NCBI GenBank assembly: GCA_008921705.1
Contig: VFFE01007914.1
Coordinates: 868,001-932,000 of the forward strand
From: Burhinus oedicnemus
Lineage: Eukaryota > Chordata > Aves > Charadriiformes > Burhinidae
Length of the DNA stretch: 64,000 nucleotides
Direction of reading: 5' to 3'
Of the stretch, positions 26,101 through 36,423 are shown in pieces; within the stretch, counting starts at the first letter, position 1; every line of letters starts with the position of its first letter. The notes under the pieces are model-generated. The model ran no database searches and was not told where the DNA came from. It saw nothing but the letters and a program-made list of their open reading frames with translations. A program made the position numbers and the translations under genes.

Positions 26101-28880
26101 GAATATGCTACCCCCGTACCTAACGATATTCAGACACCATTGCTTGTAGTATAATAAAAATAAGCGTAAAGCAACATTGCCATTACAGACACAGTAAGAA
26201 AAGAACAAAAAGATCTGCTCGCCTTTCTGTTGGTATCACTCACTAGCTGTCCATATAAAGAATGTTTCACTGGTTGATTACAGCACTGTTTCCTAGACTT
26301 TGGTAACTTTTTACCTCTTACTCATATTGTACAAAGCACAGCCTGCAAAGTTAACCTGAGATGTGTGTTGTCAGGTAGCCTGCAGTCTCTCACTCTGAGA
26401 CAGAGACCGTAAAATGACTGTCATCTACGCACACAAACTCTCACTCTTGCGAAGCAGCAGCATGACGCTTATCAGCTAGCAGGCTTCCACAGCTCTAACA
26501 GTAGTAGTAGATTAATTCTCTCAAAATTACAAAAGGGACGTTAACATCATTCATGTCCATATTGGTTTTGAAAGCAAATATTCCTTTTTTTCATTACATG
26601 TAAGTGGTGAATTCCCAGCGGCTTGAACCTTTCGGTATCATCCCATGTTAACAGGGGTGAACACGTCACGATGATTAAACACACCATGGAAGTTAGTAAG
26701 AAATATCTGTGTCTGTTAAAGAGATCATTGCCCTTAAAAAGGATTTGTTTCAACAATGATGTTAGGCCAAATAACTAATCTTCTCCAGAAAAGTAGCCCC
26801 TCTCTGACTACCCGCCCCGTACCAAGTTGTTTCACTATTGATTAAAGGCAGATGTGGCACAGGGAGCTGCTGCCAGATAATGATGGGCATTTTCTTGTGA
26901 GCAGTTAGGCTGCTCTTTGCTGCGCCGCAGCTCTGAGACAATCTCCGGCAACATGCTGCTTCATCATCCAGAAAATCTGCACTGCACATTGTCCCCTCTG
27001 GACAGCACGGGCATTTCTCACCAGGCAGTGTTGGGTTTGGGGATCCGGATGCAGCAGTGCTCCTGCTGTGAAGGGGAAAGCAGATTGACGATTGAGAAAG
27101 TATATGACAGCAAATTCAGAACAGGAGAATTAACCAAGAAACAGCCTAACAAAAGCATGACAGGAGAAAAATCCCATGATTTCTTTTTTCTTTTCTTTTT
27201 TTTTTTTTTGTTTGACTCCCAGGTTCTGGAATTACAGTCACCTCTAATGCCTTCCAAGTAGGGAAGGAAGAAGTAAATTTCCAACACAGCCAGCAGATAA
27301 GCACTACACACGTAACACTAATCTGTGCATAAACAGCAGATTGACCTCTTCCAGATGCTCTTGACTTAGTGTACACCACATACACAGTGGGTCCGATACA
27401 CCCAGGAGATATTGAGCTTAATCTTCAATTGATCTGCACATGTAGAGCGAGTCCGGTGCATTCTAGATGCACAACGTTTGCTGTGCGTGTGAGGTAAATG
27501 CACTCTGTGTGTGTACAATGAACCCGGGCGGTGAGAACTTGTAGGTTTATTGCCCGAGCACAAACTGACTGTACATAATAGAGTAAGTCTTATGTGCATG
27601 ATACATTGGACTCATTGCAAACGCAATATAAAGTTGATCTACACAGACTTTATCCAGAAATAGAGCGGATTGCTACAGAAAGCAGTAGGACAGTTGACTG
27701 CAAGTCTTGGAGGAAAGCTGGTGCGTACCCCTCCCTGCGCCTCCCACAGTCCCCCCCGTGTGACACCAAACCCAGAAGCAGGGTGGGAAGCAGTGCAATA
27801 CCCACTCAGAATACAGAGCTCTTAAGGTGGAGAAAAGGCCGACCGTGTACAAAGTCGTTCCTACTGCCTTCCAGTTGCAGCTGGCCACGTAGACGTGGCT
27901 AACCCAGCCCCAGCGGTTCCTGCACCCGTGTTCGGTGCCAGGAAGTTACACTGAAAGCAAGCCCACAGCTTACTGGTTTTCAAGACAGATACTAAAAATT
28001 GACCAGAATGAGTGAATATTAATGTTCAGTACAAAGTTCATGAAAAATTTAGTGATGTTTTCTTTATTTTTTTTTTAAGTAGGAACTCTGTTTGCTTTTA
28101 ACTGCCATTGCATGCTGATAACTTCATTGAATGGTACACTATGCCAAGTCTTCTCTTCCCCCATCCTTCCTAATCCTGCCGGCTCAGATCCAAGGAGCAC
28201 TGTGAAAATTCTGGACTTCTTTTGTGACTTTGTGTTTTGCTGTGTTTCCCTTTCTATCATTTCAGTGTTTTCCTACCTAGCTGTAGTGCAGTACCATGTT
28301 CTACAGATTTTAATTGAACAAAGCAACTCAGGATCATTAACAAACGGTATATGCTCCAAAAATGCCACCCAGCAGTGAGGTGTGGGCCAGCGCTGTATGT
28401 GCGAGCAGCGTACAGCCTTGTACGCTTCAGAAAATGGGTCAGAGATGCGTCACCTCCACCTACCCATCTTCTGTCCCAGGTGTAGCGCGTTGTGCGCATC
28501 AGAGAAAACCGGCACAATTTAAGTGCCTTTGGGTCTGTCAGCAGCCCTGGGGCACAGCGTGGCGGTGTGTTTCCCGGAGGTGTGCAGGCAGACCCGTGTG
28601 TGCTCACCTCTGCCCTGTACAGTGTGCTGGGTGCGGGGGGTGCGTGTGCCCCCTGGGATGCTGCAAGGTGCTGCGTGCCCGGGAGGTACAACTACCGAGG
28701 GCAGCCTACCTGGGATGGGACCTCCGCAGAGGTGACCTGTGTCCTTTGGGGACGGCTTTAGGCCTGCAGCTACCCTCCCCTACCTGGGGTCTGCGCACCC
28801 CTGGGCTAGACCCAGACCAGCGGGCCGGGGTGCTGTGTGGCACCAACCGACGAAGAGATGGCGCCTGGCGCGGCGGCGAA

Positions 28881-28908
28881 GGGGGGTCGCAGGCGGGGGG
28901 AAGGGGGG
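28881..28908 (+). other. Potential G-quadruplex in the CpG island
   Basis: Three runs of six G lie within 28 bases. Each long run can be split, so a four-stranded fold is possible. It lies about 500 bases upstream of the candidate first-exon donor. Confidence 0.45.
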
Positions 28909-29305
28909 CCCGGCAGCCACCCCTCTCCCCAGAGCGGCCCGCCGGTCCCGTGGAGCGGGTCCCCGGAGGAGAACGCAGGGCCCTCCGGCGGCGGCCCGGC
29001 GGGTCCCGTCCCGCCCTCCGGGCGGCGGGTGGGGTGAGGCCGGGCTGGCCCGGGGGGTCGCGCCGGAGCCGCCACCTGAGCCCCCGGCGCGGCGCGGCGG
29101 GGGGCAGGGACCCGCGGGCGGGGCGGCCCCTGCCCTCCGCGGGGGCGGCGTCCGTCGGCACCGAAGTTTCCCCGACTTGTGCCGAGAGAGGCAGGTCCCG
29201 GCGCGGGGCGGGCATCGCGGCGGAGGAGGAGCGGACCGGCGCGGTCCCGGCCGCCGCGGGCGGCGTGTGCGGGGGCGGGCGTGGAAGAGAGGTGGGCGAG
29301 CAGCG

Positions 29306-29386
29306 ATGACCTTTGCGAGGAGCCCGCGAGGGAGCGGGCCAGAGGCAGAGCGAGCGGCGGCGGGGGAGGAGGAGGATGGTTGCTGA
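29306..29386 (+). other. Upstream ORF 1 in candidate exon 1 (26 codons)
   Basis: ATG at 29306 opens a 26-codon frame (MTFARSPRG...) ending TGA at 29384-29386, wholly upstream of the donor at 29421. If the transcription start lies upstream of 29306, this ORF would reduce initiation further on. No function is assigned to the peptide. Confidence 0.35.
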
Positions 29387-29411
29387 GACCCGGAGGAGAG
29401 CCGCCCCGTAA
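29376..29411 (+). other. Upstream ORF 2, stop overlapping the next ATG
   Basis: ATG at 29376 gives 11 codons (MVAETRRRAAP) and a TAA at 29409-29411. The final A is also the first base of ATG 29411-29413, giving a TAATG stop-start overlap. That third ATG continues TCA CCA T up to the splice donor. Confidence 0.4.
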
Positions 29412-30129
29412 TGTCACCATGTAAGTCTCTTCTCCGGACGCCGGGGCGAGGGCGGCGGCAAGAAACCCGGGCCAGACGGGCAGGGCTTTCCCCCCGACGG
29501 CCCCCCCTCTCCCCCCCGTAGTAGGTGATGAGTAATGTCAGGTTTGAGCCGTGCAGATAGGTAGGGCTGAAGGAATGGGGAAACGAGGGAGTTTCACGGC
29601 GGGAGCGCAGAGGGCAGGGCAGGCAGGGCTCTGCCCCGTCCGGGCTCGGGGTCCGCCGGCGGCTGCCCTGCGGGGTCCCGGCCGGCCGCTGCCTTCCGCA
29701 GAGCACTCTAATCCCGTCCTTAGGGCTGTTCTGGTGAGTTTCCCCGTGCTCGGAGGCAAGTAGCGAAACCCTCGGCCCCGCTCGCTGCCCGCTGTGAACG
29801 CCGGTGCCCCGGCACCCCCCCGGCCCGGCCTCTCGGCTCGGGGCCGCGGTCGCTCACGTCGAGGAGCCCCGTCCCGCACAGGCACCGTTCCCGGCCCTCC
29901 AGGTGCGGTGCCAGCGCAAGTAGGGAAAAAGGGAGAGGGAGGGCCGGGCGGGCTCCATAAAACCTTCCCAGCCCCACCGCTCCTCCCCGCAGCGCACGGC
30001 GGAGCGGAGGCAGCGCGGGGCTCCGCCGCCACCGTCGGGGGGCGAGGGGCGGTGGGTGGCTCTCCCTCCCTCCTGTACCCACGCCGCCTGGCCCCGGGCG
30101 GGCCACCGCCGTGGCCTCTGGGCTCCTTC

Positions 30130-30169
30130 CCCGATATGTTTTGCCTTCACTGACAGGCTCTCACCGAAG
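30130..30169 (+). other. Possible alternative first-exon end (donor GTAAGG)
   Basis: CACCGAAG followed by GTAAGG at 30170 resembles a 5' splice site at the right edge of the CpG island. Upstream it contains a tiny ORF (ATG at 30136, five codons). Joined to 35377 it would leave the downstream ATG at 35378 as the start codon. Confidence 0.28.
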
Positions 30170-30175
30170 GTAAGG

Positions 30176-33100
30176 CGGGGTACGAAGGTTGGGGATTAGG
30201 CGTTTCGGCGGTGCGTTCACAGCCAGGTGAGAGGGGGGACCTGTGGCTGGACCTAAGGCAATCGGTGCCAGGGGAAAAGGGTAGGGTTTCCTACAGCGCA
30301 CGGTGAAGTTAAGGCAGAAACGAGGAGTTCCTAGTGTTCCAAGTGCTACAGAGCTGCGAACAGCCCGCAGATCTCCCCGCAACTGGGAAAAGTTCATTTT
30401 GAAAGGAGCCAAGGGACTAAGATGGATCTAATACAGCTGGCACAGCTTAAATTAAAAGGCAGTGTCTTGGTTTTTTTCATCTCTTCCGATGAGTGTGAGG
30501 GTGTTTTCAAGGTTGACTGTAAGAATAATTAGGAACTAGTAATGCTTAACAAAGTTAAAGTTTTAAGTGGCATTGTGTAATTAATCTTTCAAGACATGCG
30601 TGTACAACAGTTTAAAGCAAGGGTTTCAAAGTTAATAGACTCTGTAAACCTGCAGGGACTAAACTGTGAGTTGTAATCACCTTTCGCTTGTTGTAGCTCC
30701 ACTTCAGAGTGATTAAGCTTAAAATCTTTTTGTTTACAACCTATATGAGAAAAAGTTGTGAAATTGATGTTATCTTTCTTTTAATTTTAAAGTGTCAGCA
30801 ACATTTTTCCTTAATAGCTTTAGACTTGTCAAAGACCAAAGAAAGTCATGCCAGTCTGCCTGAGGCAGAATTCACATCCCTACTCCAGGGAACTTTGCCG
30901 AAGCTTTGAACAAGGAAGATGGTGTATTCAAATCTGTATCGCGTGTTTTGAGACCATACAGTATACAAATGAAATGCTCCAGGATTATTCACATTTTGAG
31001 TATATTTTTCTTGCAGAGCTGTATACTCCCTAAAAGGTGATGATGTTGTGTTAGCTGGCTGCTGGCACGTAGGGTAAAAGATTTAGTAGTTAGATGTAGC
31101 AAGACTCCCACTAATTTCATGTTGAACTATGTCAAGTTACCATCCATTTACGGTTTAGATAAATTACATGTCTATTTTGCTCTTCTGGAATGAATTGTGA
31201 ATAAGCTCATTGTCTCCCTATGTTATAGGAAATGAAAGTAGCTGTGGACTGGACTTTATTGAATTGGTAGCTAGAGTGCATAGCTGGTCATGTCACACAG
31301 TGTCTACAATGGAATAATGCAAGTCCATAGGAAAATCAGTAGTTCTTCTGTCAGACTCCATAAATGCTCACTTTCTGATTTTCCTACCTTTTCAAAAAAA
31401 GAAAAAAAAGGCGTTAAGAGGGCTTGCTGTTGTGAGACTATATCCAACTGTAATGGATGTACTTCTACTATAGGTGTCCGAAGAGTCCCCAAATATATTG
31501 GGTAAAATGTTGTTTTGATTCTGTGTTTGACAATCTACAATGATTTGTTCAGAGCTGCTAGCGTGTTACCAGCTGGGGACAGAACAGGGCTTTTTCATTT
31601 AAATTGAAACAAAATAGAGAAGAAAACCCACTATGAACAGCATTCAGCAATTTTAATGTACCCAGGGTTAAAGACTGAAATAATCTGTCTGTGTTCTGAG
31701 ATCTTTGTCATGAACTGCGTTGCTTACTTAAACTCTTGGTGTGCTTTAGTGCCTTGCTGTGCTGATATCCATTCTCTGTGCTATTGTGAATATTAAATAA
31801 CAGAACACATCCTTTTAATACTGTTTAAAATAGGAACACAAGACCAAAGGGGTCTCTTGGGCCATCAAGTCAGTGCTGTTGTAGCAGGGGACCATATAAT
31901 CTCTTGATAAGCTGTATACTAGCCCAGAACCGTTTGCTAATTTTTCTGTTGAATTATTCATATGCTGTTTGGATTCAGTTCTAGATGTTAATTAACACTA
32001 ATAAGAAAATGACCCTTAAAATAAATATAAACATGGTATTAACAAACAGGTGAATAATATCTGCAACTAAGTTGTGGGGGTTTTTTAATGCCTGGGAAAT
32101 ACTTACCAGTTGCTCTGTCTCCTTTTTGTAACTGTCTGCCAACTGGGATGTCACATTATAAAAATATCAGGAATGGATTTTGTTATGGAATAAGGCTTTT
32201 TGTTGGCAATGTGTTAGATGACTTCCATCCCTGACAACTTCTTGTGTGAACGGGGGTGTTACGCACGTCACAGTGTAAGGCTGTGAGCAGTCAGGTTTCT
32301 GAATTTTGGCTTTTCGTCTCTGCAAGGTCTCAAGAACCCGTAAATAACTGATTTCCTCACTCATTTGTAGCACTCAGCTAGAGGTTATGCTGTGTAACAT
32401 AGATCTTCGAAAGTCCTCTCCAAAAGAAACAGATCTGACTTACGGTGCCTGCATTAGTGGTGTGGTTTGGTGGTACAATTCTGCTGTGGCGATTCCTGTC
32501 TGAGTTTGATAAACCTTTCTTTCTTGTCAGCCAAGATGATGTGGTATAAAGGAAATTGTTTTGTCCTTCAGCAGGGGAGAATGTAAGCAGAGGAGACAGG
32601 TTTGCTGTTTTTTAAGTATTTGTTTGTTTATTTTGGTGGAGAATTGTATATTTTTTTTATAGCAATTGTATAATAATGTCTTTTTCTCTGGGGAAAAATC
32701 ATTATATTTATTCCTTTCTGCCTTGTTGTTTGCACTTACTTATGCTCTGTTCTGTTGTTGATTATCCATGTTCTTGAAATCTTTCTTGTGCTTTTTACAA
32801 GAGTGAGGATGAGGAAACAGACTGTAAACTAACACGGTGGAGTATTGGCTTGTGAGCGTTACCGCAATGCAAGTAAACATTAACAAATAGAAATTGGCCA
32901 AATTAAATAGCTCACTCAGACTAACGCAGAGTCTCAGATTCTTTAAGAAAGGCACGAAAGGCAACGTGACTGGATAGATTCACTCCAGACCTAGGCAGCA
33001 GAAACTTGTCACGTTATTTTTCCTTGAGTATCTCAAAAGCTGTGTCTTGGATTCTCCAGCTATTCAATGAGAAAAAGCTTCAGCTGAATTCACAAAGACA

Positions 33101-35376
33101 TCAAAAGTGGTGGTTGCTGTAACGCGCAAAAAATGTATCAATATGATGAAAACTGACAGAGACTTCTTCCGAATTAATAAATAATTGTTTGCGACTGCTT
33201 CCTAATCTGATGACTTTAACTGTGCTTGTTCAAAACAAACGAACAAAAACCAGTAATGCAACCACTGCTGCAGGTTTGCACTGGTAGATTATGCAGCCGG
33301 CTGGAGTGTATCTTACCAGTAGCTGTAAACTCTTCCTTCTGTAGAAACAGCAATATTCTTCTGTAAGTCTGGTATGTCATGCTGTTGTCTTCAACATTGC
33401 CATTTCACCGCTCTGTGTGTATATATGCATGCTGTATGTGTTTGCATGTGCATGCAACTGTTCTCATGTCTTAAAAGGGCTTCTGTTCAAAGTCAGTTTT
33501 CTGAAGTAATATTAAGGGTGTTGTGGATTTATGAATTATATACATTGAACAGTAACCGTTCCCAAATCTCAGCATTCTGTTGTCTGAGATTTTAATAGGG
33601 ATTTTTGGGTCATCAAGTTGAAGGACAATAATTCTGTTGTTTGATAATCTGGTTATTTTGTGTGTCTGGCTTCATCAAAGAGATTCTTGTATTTCAGAGC
33701 CCAGCGTTTTCTGTGCTTGTCTTCAACACTTGTTAAGTTTGACTTTACAATATCTCAGAAAAATAAATCAGCCTCAGATTCCTAATTTGATACAACTACC
33801 CATAAAGAACTGGACTTCTTTCGTAACCAGATACTTGTGCTATGTAACACTGCACTGAAGGGACACCGAACAGATTGCAGCAGTCTGTTGAAGTGCCATT
33901 TACCTGGGCCCACTGGCGTCTAGCCCACAGGAGCGGTTTGATGAACTGCTGCTTTTAAAACTGAAACATTAGTTGTTCCTTTACAATGGTTTATCTTGCT
34001 GCATTAAGTTTGGCTTGTCTACGTTACAGAACTCCACTTTGGGAAGAAACCAAAGCTGATACTGGGAAAGGATTTACATTTGCCCTCAGGTTTCACTGGC
34101 AGGTTCACGGCAATGTCTGTGGAGCAGAAGGAAGACTATTTTCCCAAGTTTAAGAAAATTATTTTTACTTGCCACTGAGTATGAACTCTCTACTTTCTTT
34201 CACTTACCTCTTTCACGTTTCCGTCCTGATGAATCATACCGGTGGCCATTCCAAATACCTTTCTTTTTTCTGTATTTAATATGCACTAAACTGGAAGACA
34301 TTTGTGTTCATTGGTGTTTCTTCATGACTATTCATTTGTGGTGGTTCTTCGCATATTGTTGCTGGGAATAGACTTGTGAAATATTTTGGGGATCCTGTTT
34401 GAGATTTTCTCCCAGTATAAGTGATAATATCTTATAAAAGCTAGTTATTGCCAAATAGGAGGGGAAGGAGTTGGTCAAAATAACGCGTGTTGTGTTTTAT
34501 TACTTGTTGCTTGCTTTTGATGGTTGCTAACTTGTTGAATAAAATGGGACGGGAATGTAATGGAGCACCATTCATTTTGGATACATAGTTAAAAGTCCGA
34601 CCGAGTTCATTAGGAGTCTTTCTTGCTTCCTCTTCTGCCCACTATGGAGGAAACATTTTGGTTTAGCCATTTAATGTCCTTACGCTTCAAGGCAAAGGAA
34701 ACTTTAACTTCAAGCTATAACTGATAAAGATTTTTATATAATCGCATTTGTTTTATTAAATAATAAGGATGTCCCTGACTTCACTGGCAGCACAGATGAG
34801 CCCCTAGATTTTGGCAAGGAAAGTTTCAGGATTCTCATTAAAGTTGCCAGCAGAAGATGTTGTAGCTATCAAAATATTAGCCTGAAAAGTATGGAAAGGC
34901 TGGTTAAGGCCAGAGGCAAATTCTCACCTACCACCTTTATATATAGATAATAACAAATATGTATGTATTATCTATCTATTTAAACAGAATAAATGTATTT
35001 GTGTGTGTAAATTATGTAAAAAGGTAAAGTAAAACTTTGAAATCTCAAAAAAAATGCTATACCTTAACTCTTTCATACTGGCACCGTATGGGCTGCTTGT
35101 TTCTTTTACTGGAATGCCACCCACACCTGTCTGCTTAGAAGCCCAGCACTGACCAGTCTCCTGCTTTGTTGTCTGCTAAGAACCAGACGACGTCATTTCT
35201 GACCCTTTTTAGCAAACGTAGAGACTTCTGTCTCTGTTTAAGCAACACTAGGGCCATCCATAATTTTCAAGTGCTACTTTATTTACTGATACTTACTAGT
35301 TTGGCTAACAGTATTTTTTCATTTTCTTGGCTCGTTGTAAAGGTTCCTGAATTCTTGCTCGCCTTTTTTTCCCCAG
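30176..35376 (+). other. Probable intron 1 of the CpG-island gene
   Basis: AT-rich sequence lies between the island donors and the acceptor at 35377. It ends with a pyrimidine tract (seven T then CCCCAG). No further exon is secure. A piece at 30824-30918 after a CTTTAG is open for about 27 codons but lacks a good donor. No recognised repeats. Confidence 0.5.
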
Positions 35377-35477
35377 GATGTCTCATGTAAGTGAAATGTG
35401 GTGCTATCACTGGAAATGGAAGCTGCAGCACTGTCTCTGCTTGTTTACCACGTATATTATATGCATGCAGCAAGCAG
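35377..35477 (+). CDS. First coding exon of the CpG-island gene; signal-peptide-like, tentatively interleukin-15-like
   Basis: The acceptor is a T-run plus CCCCAG (35364-35376) and the donor is CAG|GTAAGT (35478), both textbook. From ATG 35378 the exon encodes 33 codons plus one base (phase 1): MSHVSEMWCYHWKW, then a hydrophobic segment LQHCLCLFTTYIICM, then QQA and the first base of the next codon. A basic/aromatic start followed by a hydrophobic core suggests a secretory signal peptide or a signal anchor. Family knowledge: in mammalian IL15 the first coding exon also carries the first part of an unusually long signal peptide, has a Q-C-x-L-C-L core, and ends GAAGCxG with a phase-1 split Gly after Ala. 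The spacing here is similar. The expected following exons (mature cytokine with its Cys and Asn-glycosylation motifs) were not found up to 64 kb, so identity remains tentative. Being a real exon is much more likely than the name. Confidence 0.55.
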
Positions 35478-36103
35478 GTAAGTCAGCAAATTATCTTCTC
35501 GCTTAAATAAATGGTCTAGCAGCCAAAGTTTGGATGACTAAGGATTATGCTTACATATGAATGAATTAGGTACAATGCAATATTTTGATGCAAGTGATGC
35601 ATTATAATTATTGGTTGTGATTTGACAGGTTGGGTCATATTCTCTGCTACTGCTGAATTTTCTTTTTGTTGTTTTCTATCATTTTGCTGTTATTGTTATG
35701 ATTTTTTTTCTTTGACTTTGTCCTTTGAATTCTTTCATTTTGCCCTTTCTTTGCTTTTACCTTATTAATACCTACTTCTCTTTTGAATTTCTTCTGGTTG
35801 TTGGAATTCCGTGAGTAATCGTGTAGCTCTTCCATTTTCCACAGTACTGTTTGTGCCTGCAGATTGTGTATTCAGTAACCACTCTACTTCAAAACTGTAA
35901 AATAACTGTAGCATGCTTATTATGTTTAAATGCTTTTATGATTCAAATAATAGAAACATTTCTCAGCAAACTATATGTACATAAGATAATCATACACTGT
36001 AAAGAACTATCAGTTTAAACTTAACATCATCTTGGTCTGTAGTGACACTTGAATACAGAGTAATGTAACACATTCTGACTGTTTTCTTTAAACATATGAA
36101 TGA

Positions 36104-36328
36104 GAGATTTCATTTACTAAATGTCTTTTCCTAACCACTAGAGTGCAAAATATTTTAGGAGCTCCAGCAGCTTTACTGGAAAAAAACCACTCTGGAGTTT
36201 ATTCTGGAGCATATGAAAAGTTTGGAGCAGCTTGTAGTGCTCAGCTAATTCCATATCAGATGGGTAGTTTTGCTGTTACAGACTTGCCATTGGAAAAAGG
36301 ATGGTTTATATATAGAAAGAGTTTCTAG
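36104..36328 (+). other. Unassigned ORF, possible exon remnant
   Basis: The frame is open from just after a TGA (36101-36103) to TAG at 36326-36328, with acceptor-like CACTAG at 36136-36141. The peptide includes NILGAPAALLEK and later DLPLEKGWFIYRK. If the acceptor is read as ...TAGAG (exon from 36144), the phase fits the exon ending at 35477. A canonical AATAAA follows at 36354-36359. This could be a terminal exon of a short isoform, a decayed coding remnant or chance. The family is not recognised and ATG is absent at its start. Confidence 0.2.
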
Positions 36329-36341
36329 CTGCTTTGATACT

Positions 36342-36423
36342 GTTTTTTCTCTAAATAAAAAGTACAGTTGTTTTGGTTTGTTTGGGCTTTTTTAAACCTG
36401 CACTTTTTATTTAGAGAGAAAAC
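36342..36423. repeat. Long inverted repeat (hairpin) with AATAAA in both arms
   Basis: The arms at 36342-36367 and 36398-36423 are 26 nt each and complementary at 24 of 26 positions, with a 30-nt T/G-rich loop. Weaker complementarity extends another 10-15 nt outward. The left arm contains AATAAA (36354-36359), and the right arm contains it on the minus strand. It may be a small MITE-like relic, a hairpin RNA gene or a structured polyadenylation region. Confidence 0.7.

Larger units (their letters stand above)
19700..28340. other. Non-coding stretch, mostly intergenic or upstream sequence
   Basis: Apart from the purine tract and the 23.1 kb local duplication, I see no assignable gene. T-runs occur at 22078-22091, 25591-25603 and 27181-27209. 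A somewhat GC-richer piece at 24715-25078 ends with AAAG followed by GTAAGG, so it could be a non-coding RNA exon. The piece at 26780-27075 is also GC-richer and may be regulatory. Neither has a recognisable protein. Confidence 0.4.
29300..29420 (+). other. 3' part of candidate first exon, ending at a GTAAGT donor
   Basis: The exon ends ...GTCACCAT at 29420, directly followed by GTAAGT (29421-29426), a consensus 5' splice site. The true 5' end is unknown and lies inside the CpG island. The first acceptable plus-strand acceptor with a coding exon is at 35377. Joining the two produces ACC-AUG with the AUG split AT/G, followed by a second in-frame AUG. The -3 A gives a good Kozak context. The presence of several upstream ATGs fits genes under translational restraint. 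The pairing of these two exons is inference and is not shown by the DNA alone. Confidence 0.5.
28800..30150. promoter_or_regulatory. CpG island, probable promoter
   Basis: This is the only long GC-dense, CpG-dense block in the window, with repeated GGCGG/GGGCGGG (Sp1-type) boxes, for example near 29115 and 29272. No TATA box is obvious. It contains a clear GTAAGT donor on the plus strand at 29421 and another donor-like GTAAGG at 30170, so transcription to the right is likely. A divergent minus-strand transcript is possible but has no visible splice signal. The 28350-28800 flank is also moderately GC-rich. Very long ORFs on both strands here come from the scarcity of stops in GC-rich DNA. In a vertebrate genome an isolated island like this normally marks the first exon of a gene. 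Confidence 0.85.

Noticed and set aside
28362..29309. 315-codon plus-strand ORF in the CpG island
   Set aside because: It is Arg/Gly/Pro-rich with no domain. Other frames and the minus strand are equally open, because stops are rare in GC-rich DNA.
28780..29706. 308-codon minus-strand ORF in the CpG island
   Set aside because: Same compositional artefact: low-complexity Pro/Arg/Ala sequence with no splice or start context supporting it.
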